Positions 1-5,460 of a stretch of DNA of 6,227 nucleotides are shown here, piece after piece. Both the position numbers and the translations under genes were made by a program. The DNA lies in NCBI GenBank assembly GCA_025929005.1, contig JAICND010000101.1:1-6227 (forward strand). The letters run 5' to 3'. This stretch comes from Acidimicrobiia bacterium (lineage in GTDB: Bacteria > Actinomycetota > Acidimicrobiia > Spongiisociales > ZC4RG35). The notes under the pieces are model-generated. The model saw only the letters and a list, made by a program, of their open reading frames with translations. It ran no database searches and had not been told where the DNA came from. Each line of letters opens with the position of its first letter. The first letter of the stretch is position 1.

Positions 1-8
1 CGTTGGTT

Positions 9-40
9 CGTGTGCCGGGCCTTTACGGGCTCGGCACACG
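9..40 (+). terminator. Strong GC-rich hairpin upstream of rny (possible terminator of the upstream gene)
   Basis: Positions 9-17 (CGTGTGCCG) pair perfectly with 32-40 (CGGCACACG). The stem continues inward through G18·U31, three Watson-Crick pairs (19-21 with 28-30) and U22·G27, closing on the tetraloop UUAC. This gives 14 paired positions in all. The two wobbles are G·U only in + strand RNA and would be C·A on the other strand, which favours a + strand role. No real U-tract follows (only GTTTG), so it may be a U-poor terminator for a gene left of the window (recA/recX would be expected) or a structured 5' leader of rny. The structure is seen; the role is inferred. Confidence 0.5.
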
Positions 41-75
41 CGTTTGCGAAGGAAGGCACCGGAAGGATGCCGCTC

Positions 76-1605
76 ATGGATAGCTCCTGGATCGTCGCAA
101 TCGCCGTTCTGGCCGCGGCTCTCGCCGGCATGGTGGGGTATCTGTTGGCGAAAGACCGGGTGCGCGGTCGGAGGATCACTGACGACGATCCAGTCACCAG
201 TGCTCGGCTCGAAGCGCAACGGCTGTTGGCCACGGCGGACGAAGAGGGACGTGCCCGGGCGGAGACTTACCGACTGCGAGAGGAGGCCTCACTCGAGCAT
301 CGTCGCATCGAACTCGACGCCATCCAGACTCGTCTGACCCACCGCGAAGAAACACTCGAGCAACGCGCCGGCAACCTGGCATCGCGGGAACAGATCCTGA
401 TCCAGCGCGAGCAGGAACTCACATCACGGCAAAGCGAACTCGAACAGATGCGAGAACACGCCCGCAGTGAGCTCGAACGGATTGCCGGCATCGACGCCAA
501 GGCTGCCAAGGAACAGCTCCTCTCCCAGGTGGAACATGAGGGGCGCCGCGACGCCATGATCTTGGTCAGGGACCTCGAGGTAAAGGCACGGGAGGAAGCC
601 GATCGCCGCGCTCGTCGCATCCTCGCCACCTCCATCCAGAGGCTGGCGTCAGAGGTCGTCACGGAATCAACCGTGTCTGTGATCCCCTTGCCCTCTGATG
701 ACATGAAGGGCCGCATCATCGGTCGTGAGGGTCGCAACATCCGAACTCTTGAAGCCGTCACCGGGGTGAATCTCGTGGTCGACGACACTCCCGAAGCTGT
801 CTCCGTTGTCTCCTTCGATCCGGTCCGTCGCGAGAAGGCAAGGATCACGGTCGAGAAACTCGTGGCCGATGGCCGTATCCACCCCGCCTCCATCGAGGAG
901 GCGTTCGAGAAGGCCAGCACAGAGGTCGAGCAGTCCGTACGTGATGCGGGGGAGTGGGCGTTGCTGGAAGTCGGTTTGACCAAGATGAACCCGGAGTTGG
1001 TCATCTTGCTCGGCCGTCTCAAGTATCGGACCAGTTACGGCCAAAACGTCCTTAATCATCTGGTCGAGTCGGCCCACGTCGGGTCGATGCTCGCCAGCGA
1101 ACTCGGAATCGAACCGGGGCCGGTAAAACGATCGGCCTTGCTGCACGACATTGGCAAGGCCGTGACCCACGAGGTCGAAGGCAGCCACGCGCTCATCGGC
1201 GCCGAGATCGCCCGACGATTCGGTGAAGACCCGGCAGTGGTGCACGGAATCGAAGCCCATCACAACGAGGTGGAGCCCCGCAGCCTCCTGGCGGTTTTAG
1301 TCCAGGCGGCCGATGCCGTGTCTGCCGCCCGACCAGGTGCTCGCCGCGAAGCTCTGGAGTCCTACGTGCGCAGACTCGAGCGCCTCGAAGCACTTGCCAG
1401 CGACTTCATCGGGGTCAAGCAGGTATTTGCCATGCAGGCCGGGCGGGAAGTCCGGGTTGTGGTCGATCCGGATGAGGTCGACGATCTGACGGCCGGTGAT
1501 CTGGCGCGCCGCATCGCCCGGAAGCTGGAAGAGGACCTTCAGTACCCTGGCCAGATACAGGTGACCGTGATCCGCGAGTTCCGCGCCACCGATCACGCCC
1601 GTTGA
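76..1605 (+). CDS. rny: Ribonuclease Y (membrane-anchored endoribonuclease)
   Basis: This is an endoribonuclease that starts bulk mRNA decay from the inner face of the membrane. With ATG 76 the product is 509 aa, normal for the family. Residues 5-25 form one hydrophobic N-terminal anchor. Residues about 42-195 are charged and rich in E, R and Q, as expected for the long coiled coil. Next comes a KH domain (about 203-268) with the loop GRIIGREGRN (GxxG at 216-219). An HD phosphohydrolase domain (about 324-418) follows, with LLHDIGKA (metal-binding His357-Asp358), EGSHALIG, HHNE (395-398) and AADAVSAARPGARRE. The C-terminus has the family signature YPGQIQVTVIRE. ATG 76 has GGAAGG at 61-66, 9 nt upstream. 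ATG 67 (512 aa) with GGAAGG at 51-56 is nearly as good. Starts further upstream fall inside the 9-40 hairpin. The gene leads the operon, and miaB begins 10 nt after its stop. Identity is certain; the exact start is not. Confidence 0.96.
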   Translation: MDSSWIVAIAVLAAALAGMVGYLLAKDRVRGRRITDDDPVTSARLEAQRLLATADEEGRARAETYRLREEASLEHRRIELDAIQTRLTHREETLEQRAGNLASREQILIQREQELTSRQSELEQMREHARSELERIAGIDAKAAKEQLLSQVEHEGRRDAMILVRDLEVKAREEADRRARRILATSIQRLASEVVTESTVSVIPLPSDDMKGRIIGREGRNIRTLEAVTGVNLVVDDTPEAVSVVSFDPVRREKARITVEKLVADGRIHPASIEEAFEKASTEVEQSVRDAGEWALLEVGLTKMNPELVILLGRLKYRTSYGQNVLNHLVESAHVGSMLASELGIEPGPVKRSALLHDIGKAVTHEVEGSHALIGAEIARRFGEDPAVVHGIEAHHNEVEPRSLLAVLVQAADAVSAARPGARREALESYVRRLERLEALASDFIGVKQVFAMQAGREVRVVVDPDEVDDLTAGDLARRIARKLEEDLQYPGQIQVTVIREFRATDHAR

Positions 1606-1615
1606 AAGCTGGCCG

Positions 1616-2998
1616 ATGACCGAAACCATCCTCCTATCTCCGCGCCGCAGCCGGGTCGAGCGACGGCCCACCAGAGTCGGTCAGCGCTACTTCATCCGGA
1701 CCATTGGCTGTCAGATGAATGAGCACGACTCCGAGCGCATCGCCGGACTCCTGGTCGCCGATGGTATGTCGCGGACCACACACCTCGACGAGGCTGATGT
1801 GCTCTTCATCAACACCTGCACCATTCGCGAGAACGCCGACAACCGTCTTTATGGGAACCTCGGTCAACTCAAAGAGTGGAAGGACAGCCGTCCGGGAGCA
1901 TTGTTGGTGGTCGGTGGATGCGCCGCCCAAAAGGACCGCGAACTCGTACGGGAACGGGCCCCCTGGGTCGACGTTGTGATGGGGACCAACAACCTCGATC
2001 GAATCCTCGATCTGCTCGACTACGCCGAAAACTGGGGTGGCATCACCGAGGTCGTCGACGAGCTCCAGGCGATGCCATCCTCCTTACCGGTCCGGCGGGA
2101 GCTGACCCACTCGGCCTGGGTCTCGATCCAGGTCGGCTGCAACAACAGCTGCACCTTCTGCATCGTGCCGGCTGTGAGAGGGCCAGAGATCAGCCGTCGC
2201 CCGGGAGACATCCTGCAAGAGGTCGGGGGCCTGGCCGCCAGTGGTGTGGTTGAGATCACCCTGCTTGGTCAGAACGTCGACACCTACGGCCGCGACCTCG
2301 CCCTCGGAGGTCGTCGCCGTCCGCTGTTCGCTGAGCTATTGCGACAGGTGGGAAGCGTGGAGGGCGTGCGGCGCGTTCGTTTCACCAGCCCGCACCCCGC
2401 CGACTTCCGGCTCGAAGTCGCCCAGGCGATGTCGGAGACCGAGGCGGTATGTGAGCAGCTCCATCTCCCTCTTCAGTCCGGATCGGATCGAGTGCTGGCC
2501 GCCATGCACCGGGGTTACAACGTGACCCGATATCGTCAAAAGCTTGAAATGGCTCGCGCCACCATCCCGGACCTGGCCGTGTCCACAGACATCATCGTGG
2601 GATTCCCTGGCGAGTCGGAAGAGGACTTCCAGGCGACGCTCGACATGGTGGAGGCAAGCCGGTTCGACCAGGCCTTCATGTTCATCTTCTCGCCTCGACC
2701 CGGGACACGGGCTGCTGAGCTGACCGATCGCTTCGTGCCCTCTGAAGTGGTCAAGGATCGTTTCGACCGGCTCGTCGAAATGCAAAACCGGATCTCCTTG
2801 GAGGCCAACCACAGCAGGGTTGGGCGGGTAGAGGAAATCCTCGTGGAGGGGCCATCAAAGAAAGCCGCGGGCGTAGTTGCCGCCCGGACCCGGGGAGGGA
2901 AACTGGTCCACGTCGACGGATCCTGGCCCGCCGGCACCTTCCTTACGACCGAAATCACCGGAGCGGCACCACACCATCTGGTGGGGAGGTTGGTCTGA
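1616..2998 (+). CDS. miaB: tRNA-2-methylthio-N6-dimethylallyladenosine synthase (MiaB)
   Basis: MiaB is a radical-SAM methylthiotransferase that converts i6A37 in tRNAs reading UNN codons to ms2i6A37. The product is 460 aa. An N-terminal UPF0004 domain carries the three cysteines of one Fe-S cluster: Cys32 (TIGCQMNEHDSE), Cys68 (INTCTIRENA) and Cys102 (VGGCAAQ). The radical-SAM core has the CxxxCxxC motif at Cys175, Cys179 and Cys182 (GCNNSCTFCIVP), with typical family stretches such as LLGQNV, LHLPLQSGSD and DIIVGFPGE. A TRAM RNA-binding domain ends the protein (about 398-460). INTCTIRENA and QMNEHDSE favour MiaB over the relatives RimO and MtaB. About 24 residues precede the first conserved strand. 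ATG 1616 is the only reasonable start before the conserved core. Its Shine-Dalgarno is weak, so translation probably depends on ribosomes finishing rny 10 nt upstream. MiaA, which makes its substrate, is encoded immediately downstream. Confidence 0.96.
   Translation: MTETILLSPRRSRVERRPTRVGQRYFIRTIGCQMNEHDSERIAGLLVADGMSRTTHLDEADVLFINTCTIRENADNRLYGNLGQLKEWKDSRPGALLVVGGCAAQKDRELVRERAPWVDVVMGTNNLDRILDLLDYAENWGGITEVVDELQAMPSSLPVRRELTHSAWVSIQVGCNNSCTFCIVPAVRGPEISRRPGDILQEVGGLAASGVVEITLLGQNVDTYGRDLALGGRRRPLFAELLRQVGSVEGVRRVRFTSPHPADFRLEVAQAMSETEAVCEQLHLPLQSGSDRVLAAMHRGYNVTRYRQKLEMARATIPDLAVSTDIIVGFPGESEEDFQATLDMVEASRFDQAFMFIFSPRPGTRAAELTDRFVPSEVVKDRFDRLVEMQNRISLEANHSRVGRVEEILVEGPSKKAAGVVAARTRGGKLVHVDGSWPAGTFLTTEITGAAPHHLVGRLV
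2983..2989 (+). promoter_or_regulatory. Shine-Dalgarno GGGGAGG that decides the miaA start
   Basis: GGGGAGG lies inside the last codons of miaB and ends 5 nt before CTG 2995. It is the strongest ribosome-binding site in the left half of the window. No ATG, GTG or TTG sits at a suitable distance in the miaA frame. The next usable codon, TTG 3013, is 23 nt away and has no purine-rich sequence of its own. The site therefore supports initiation at CTG. Confidence 0.65.
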
Positions 2999-3891
2999 CC
3001 CGGATCCTTGCGTTGCTGGGTCCGACGGCGGCAGGCAAGAGCGAAGTCGCCCTAGCGCTGGCGGCAACGACCGGGGCACCGATCATCTCGGTCGACTCCA
3101 TGCAGGTGTACCGCGGCATGGACATCGGCACGGCCAAGCCTTCGATCAGTGACCGTGCTCGGGTTATCCACCACATGATCGACCTGCTTTCTCCGGATCG
3201 CGAGTATTCAGCGGCCGAGTTCCAACAAGAAGCTCGCGGAATCATCGACTCAGATCGCTACAACACTGTGATCATCGTCGGTGGCTCAGGTCTGCACTTC
3301 CGAGCGATCGTGGACCCTCACGACTTTCCTCCACACGATCCACGGGTCCGAAGCGAGATGGAAGGACTCTCGGATCCGGTGGCCGAACTAGTCGCGGTGG
3401 ATCCGGGGGCTGGGGGAGTGGTCGACCTGGCCAATCGTCGCCGGGTGGTCAGGGCATTGGAGGTTCATCGCCTGACGGGCTTGACCCCCACCCTCCGAGC
3501 CGGGAGCCTGGAGGCAGAAGCGCTGCGTCGGTATCAGTCGCAGTATCAGTTCCAGGCCGTCGGCCTCGACCCCGGTGAGGAAATCGAGTCCCGGATCATC
3601 TCACGAAGCGAAGCGATGCGAGAAGCCGGGCTTCTTGATGAGGTGGCAGCGCTGGCGCCGAGCCTCGGGAGGACCAGTCGCAATGCCGTCGGCTACCGCC
3701 AGCTGCTCGATCACCTCAGCGGGCATCTTGATCTCGAAGCTGCGTGGGAGGGTGTGCGACGAGCCACCCTGGGGCTGGCCCGGCGTCAGCGGACCTTCTT
3801 CCGTCGCGATCCGCGGATCCGCTGGGTGGAGTGGGCTGGTTCCGTTGAGGCGCGCATAGAGGCTGTCGGACGAGAGTGGGGTCTCAATTGA
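2995..3891 (+). CDS. miaA: tRNA dimethylallyltransferase (MiaA), probable CTG start
   Basis: MiaA transfers a dimethylallyl group from DMAPP to N6 of A37 in tRNAs reading UNN codons, making the i6A substrate of MiaB. From CTG 2995 the product is 298 aa, the usual family size. It begins MTRILALLGPTAAGKS, with the complete first beta strand and the P-loop at 9-16. The substrate motif DSMQVYRGMDIGTAKP follows at 34-49, then HHMIDL, VGGSGLHFRA (95-104), NRRRVVRALE, the C-terminal NAVGYRQLL and RQRTFFRRDPRIRW. CTG is chosen because it overlaps the miaB stop as CTGA, follows GGGGAGG by 5 nt, and restores the strand before the P-loop. The alternative TTG 3013 would start at LGPTAAGKS, delete most of that strand, and has no Shine-Dalgarno. 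The gene overlaps dapF by 4 nt at its end. Function is near certain; the CTG start is an inference. Confidence 0.93.
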   Translation: MTRILALLGPTAAGKSEVALALAATTGAPIISVDSMQVYRGMDIGTAKPSISDRARVIHHMIDLLSPDREYSAAEFQQEARGIIDSDRYNTVIIVGGSGLHFRAIVDPHDFPPHDPRVRSEMEGLSDPVAELVAVDPGAGGVVDLANRRRVVRALEVHRLTGLTPTLRAGSLEAEALRRYQSQYQFQAVGLDPGEEIESRIISRSEAMREAGLLDEVAALAPSLGRTSRNAVGYRQLLDHLSGHLDLEAAWEGVRRATLGLARRQRTFFRRDPRIRWVEWAGSVEARIEAVGREWGLN

Positions 3892-4628
3892 AATTCGTGA
3901 AAATGGAAGGGCTCGGCAACGACTTCGTGCTGATGGGCCCTGAGGTGAATATCGACGCCGACCTCGTGCGAGGGCTGTGTGATCGTCGGCGGGGGATAGG
4001 AGCCGACGGCCTGCTGCAGGTGAGCTCGTCGAACGGGGTGATTGTCATGGGGTATTGGAACGCCGATGGTTCGACTGCCGAAATGTGCGGCAACGGCCTG
4101 CGTTGTGTGGCCCGGTATGCCCTTGATCAAGGTCTGACCGCTGAAGCTGAGTTCGAAGTCGTGACGCCGGCGGGCACCCGTCGCGTTGAAGTGTCTGACC
4201 AACCAAGGGTGGAGACCGGGACTACGAGCGTGGGCATCCCATTTTTGTTTGAGAACCGAGACTTCGTGCCGGTTCGCGTAGGCAATCCCCATGCCGTCTC
4301 CATTGTCGGCGACGTTGGGGCGGCCGACGTGGCGGGGATTGGTGCTCGATTGGAGGCGGCATCCCCTCAGGGTGTCAACGTCGAGTTCGTCCGCGTATTT
4401 GACCGTTCGCTACTTGAGATGCGTGTGTGGGAGCGTGGGGTGGGAGAGACTCTCGCCTGTGGGAGCGGCATGGTCGCGGCGGTGGCCGCTGCCCATCACC
4501 TCGGATTGGTGGATGAGGTCGTGACAGTGCGGGTACCAGGTGGCGAGGGTGAGGTGGCCTTAGCAGATGGCACCTCGTGGCTGACGGGGCCGGTCCGCTA
4601 TGTGTTCGGTGGCGAGACCTTCCTATAG
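3888..4628 (+). CDS. dapF: Diaminopimelate epimerase (DapF)
   Basis: DapF interconverts LL- and meso-diaminopimelate without a cofactor, supplying peptidoglycan and lysine synthesis. From TTG 3888 the product is 246 aa, starting MKFVKMEGLGNDFV, where the family normally starts. The catalytic cysteine pair is present: Cys67 in NADGSTAEMCGNGLRC and Cys191 in ERGVGETLACGSGM. Also visible are RRRGIGADG (33-41), GNPHAV (132-137) and QGVNVEFV. The protein is shorter than the usual 270-290 aa, mainly in the stretch between Cys67 and GNPH, but no key motif is lost. TTG 3888 overlaps the miaA stop as TTGA and has GGGG (3878-3881) 6 nt upstream. GTG 3876 would add four unconserved residues. The 3' end overlaps convergent lexA by 6 nt. 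In Mycobacterium hflX follows dapF; here it is absent from this position. Confidence 0.95.
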   Translation: MKFVKMEGLGNDFVLMGPEVNIDADLVRGLCDRRRGIGADGLLQVSSSNGVIVMGYWNADGSTAEMCGNGLRCVARYALDQGLTAEAEFEVVTPAGTRRVEVSDQPRVETGTTSVGIPFLFENRDFVPVRVGNPHAVSIVGDVGAADVAGIGARLEAASPQGVNVEFVRVFDRSLLEMRVWERGVGETLACGSGMVAAVAAAHHLGLVDEVVTVRVPGGEGEVALADGTSWLTGPVRYVFGGETFL

Positions 4629-4649
4629 CCGTCGAAGGACACTCACCAC
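4609..4649. terminator. Imperfect hairpin centred on the convergent dapF/lexA stops; possible bidirectional terminator
   Basis: GTGG (4609-4612) and GAG (4614-4616) pair with CTC (4642-4644) and CCAC (4646-4649). Inside these, CCTTC (4618-4622) pairs with GAAGG (4634-4638) around an 11-nt loop. The hairpin centre (4629) falls next to the abutting stop codons. The 4613/4645 mismatch is C·A in + strand RNA but a G·U wobble in the lexA transcript, so the fold is better in the lexA direction. No U-tract follows on either side. The pairing is seen; a termination role is inferred, and coding constraint could also produce it. Confidence 0.35.
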
Positions 4650-5255
4650 GCGACCGATCACCTCGACCCCCGTCTTGTAGCGAACCGGGGATAGCGCCGG
4701 GTTGGCTGGCTCGAGAATCACCTCACCGGACTGACGACGCAATCGCTTGACAGTGGCTTCCTCGCCGTTGATGAGGGCGGCGATGATCTCACCGTTGCGG
4801 GCGTCGCTGCTGCGCTCGACGACCACGAGGTCGCCGTCGAGGATCCCGGCTTCGATCATCGAGTCGCCTTTGACCCGCAGCATGAACACCGGCCCCCTTC
4901 CCACGAGCGAGGTGGGAAGGTCGTAAACGTCCTCGATGTCCTCGTTTGCCAGAATGGGCGAGCCGGCGGCGATGCGTCCGACCAGCGGGACCTCGCGGGT
5001 CTTGGAGCGTTCGCTCCGTTCGGCACGGTACTTCTCTCCGGGGGATTCCAGGACCTCAATAGCCCTCGGCTTGGTGGGATCCCGCCTGAGAAGACCGGAC
5101 TTGACCAAAGTCGACAAATGGCTATGCACGGTTGATGGCGAGGACAAGCCGATGGCCTCCCCGATTTCGCGGACCGAGGGCGGATAACCGCGTTGGGCGA
5201 CCATCTCCCTGATGTAGTCGAGAACCTGTCGCTGCCGGTCGCTCAGCTCTGCCAA
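4623..5255 (-). CDS. lexA: LexA, SOS-response repressor and self-cleaving serine protease
   Basis: LexA represses DNA-damage genes and is inactivated by RecA-stimulated self-cleavage. The product is 210 aa from TTG 5255. The N-terminal winged helix-turn-helix (about 5-66) shows LSDRQRQVLDYI, YPPSVREIGEAIGLSS and STVHSHLSTLVKSGLLRR. The cleavage site is Ala97-Gly98 in VGRIAAGSP. Catalytic Ser132 lies in VKGDSM and Lys170 in EEATVKRL, so the autoprotease is intact. TTG 5255 is preferred because GGAGG (5263-5267) sits 7 nt upstream and the protein then starts MAELSDRQRQ, as family members do. GTG 5294 would add 13 unconserved residues and translate through an operator and the candidate -10. The gene is divergent from the LysM gene across a region with four LexA-box-like sites, so autoregulation is expected. 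Its stop abuts that of dapF. Confidence 0.97.
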   Translation of the reverse strand: MAELSDRQRQVLDYIREMVAQRGYPPSVREIGEAIGLSSPSTVHSHLSTLVKSGLLRRDPTKPRAIEVLESPGEKYRAERSERSKTREVPLVGRIAAGSPILANEDIEDVYDLPTSLVGRGPVFMLRVKGDSMIEAGILDGDLVVVERSSDARNGEIIAALINGEEATVKRLRRQSGEVILEPANPALSPVRYKTGVEVIGRVVSVLRRL

Positions 5256-5262
5256 ATCAACA

Positions 5263-5267
5263 CCTCC
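5263..5267 (-). promoter_or_regulatory. Shine-Dalgarno of lexA, touching a LexA box
   Basis: On the lexA strand this reads GGAGG, 7 nt before TTG 5255. It decides that start over GTG 5294. Its first base is also the last base of the palindrome at 5267-5280, so operator and ribosome-binding site are directly adjacent. Confidence 0.75.
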
Positions 5268-5280
5268 GAACTGACGTTCT
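5267..5280. promoter_or_regulatory. LexA box 1 (lexA-proximal, degenerate)
   Basis: CGAACTGACGTTCT has the form CGAAC-N4-GTTCG with one half-site mismatch (final T for G). It would overlap the lexA transcription start predicted from the -10 at 5285-5290. On the lexA strand it is nearly the same sequence as the box at 5359-5372. Assignment rests on the known Gram-positive consensus CGAACRNNYGTTCG. Confidence 0.6.
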
Positions 5281-5284
5281 CCCC

Positions 5285-5313
5285 AATCTACCACTCACCA
5301 AACGCATGTTCGG
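5285..5313 (-). promoter_or_regulatory. Candidate lexA promoter
   Basis: On the - strand TAGATT (5290-5285) is a fair -10 (4 of 6 match TATAAT). A start near 5278 would give a leader of roughly 23 nt to TTG 5255. The -35 position with a 17-nt spacer reads CCGAAC, a poor match that lies largely within the LexA box at 5299-5312. The placement fits repression by LexA, but the promoter is weak by sequence and other placements are possible. Confidence 0.4.
5299..5312. promoter_or_regulatory. LexA box 2 (upstream part of the lexA promoter)
   Basis: CAAACGCATGTTCG matches CGAACRNNYGTTCG at every position except the second (A for G). It covers most of the -35 position and part of the spacer of the candidate lexA promoter. 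Its centre is 32 bp, about three helical turns, from that of the box at 5267-5280, so two dimers could sit on the same face of the DNA. Confidence 0.65.
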
Positions 5314-5325
5314 TATTTCGGTGAC

Positions 5326-5355
5326 TTGACAGAACGAACAGGCGTTCGATATCCT
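5326..5355 (+). promoter_or_regulatory. SOS-regulated promoter of the LysM gene
   Basis: A perfect TTGACA -35 (5326-5331) is followed by an 18-nt spacer and TATCCT (5350-5355) as -10 (TATnnT, 4 of 6). The spacer contains the perfect LexA box at 5335-5348. The expected start near 5362 falls in a second box. The -35 is the best promoter element in the window. Bound LexA would block polymerase directly. Confidence 0.72.
5335..5348. promoter_or_regulatory. LexA box 3, perfect consensus
   Basis: CGAACAGGCGTTCG matches the Gram-positive LexA consensus CGAACRNNYGTTCG at all defined positions and has perfectly symmetric half-sites. It lies between the -35 and -10 of the LysM gene promoter. Confidence 0.88.
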
Positions 5356-5358
5356 CTC

Positions 5359-5372
5359 CGAACGTCAGTTCG
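5359..5372. promoter_or_regulatory. LexA box 4 (at the LysM transcription start)
   Basis: CGAACGTCAGTTCG has perfectly symmetric CGAAC/GTTCG half-sites. Only the ninth base (A where Y is expected) departs from the Bacillus consensus, and actinobacterial boxes are less strict in the centre. It overlaps the predicted start of the LysM transcript, 24 bp from box 3. Confidence 0.75.
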
Positions 5373-5373
5373 G

Positions 5374-5460
5374 GTTTTGTCACACCCCTCTCGTAGGTTG
5401 ACAGCAAGCCCGATCCGGGAGACCGGGGACGGAGAGACCGGAGAACGGAGGAAGCCCGAA
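5374..5460 (+). other. 5' leader of the LysM gene, purine-rich
   Basis: About 99 nt separate the predicted transcription start (near 5362) from ATG 5461. The second half is purine-rich, with GAGACCGG at 5419-5426 and again at 5434-5441 (15-nt period) and the related GAGAACGG at 5441-5448. CCGG-GAGA-CCGG (5415-5426) can form a short GNRA-type hairpin. GGAGGAA (5447-5453) is the ribosome-binding site. A second TTGACA at 5398-5403 has no good -10. I recognise no riboswitch or other known RNA. Confidence 0.35.

Noticed and set aside
10..75. N-terminal extension of RNase Y from GTG 10
   Set aside because: It would be encoded by the 9-40 hairpin, adds 22 residues before the membrane anchor that the family lacks, and ATG 76 and ATG 67 both have GGAAGG sites.
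267..1022. Long - strand open frame (251 codons) opposite rny
   Set aside because: Its composition is a serine/arginine-rich mirror of the coiled-coil codons of rny. It has no recognisable motif and lies wholly inside a confident gene.
3876..3887. GTG 3876 as dapF start
   Set aside because: It adds four residues not typical of DapF. TTG 3888 gives MKFVKMEGLGNDF, overlaps the miaA stop as TTGA, and has GGGG at a good distance.
3786..4292. - strand open frame (168 codons) across the miaA/dapF junction
   Set aside because: No family motif, no fitting context, and it is fully covered by two well-supported genes on the other strand.
5398..5403. Second TTGACA in the LysM leader
   Set aside because: No acceptable -10 lies 16-19 nt downstream, so it is probably chance.
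5326..5460. LysM protein starting at TTG 5326
   Set aside because: That codon is part of the TTGACA -35, and the extension would be encoded by two LexA boxes. ATG 5461 has GGAGGAA 7 nt upstream and gives a clean membrane-anchor N-terminus.
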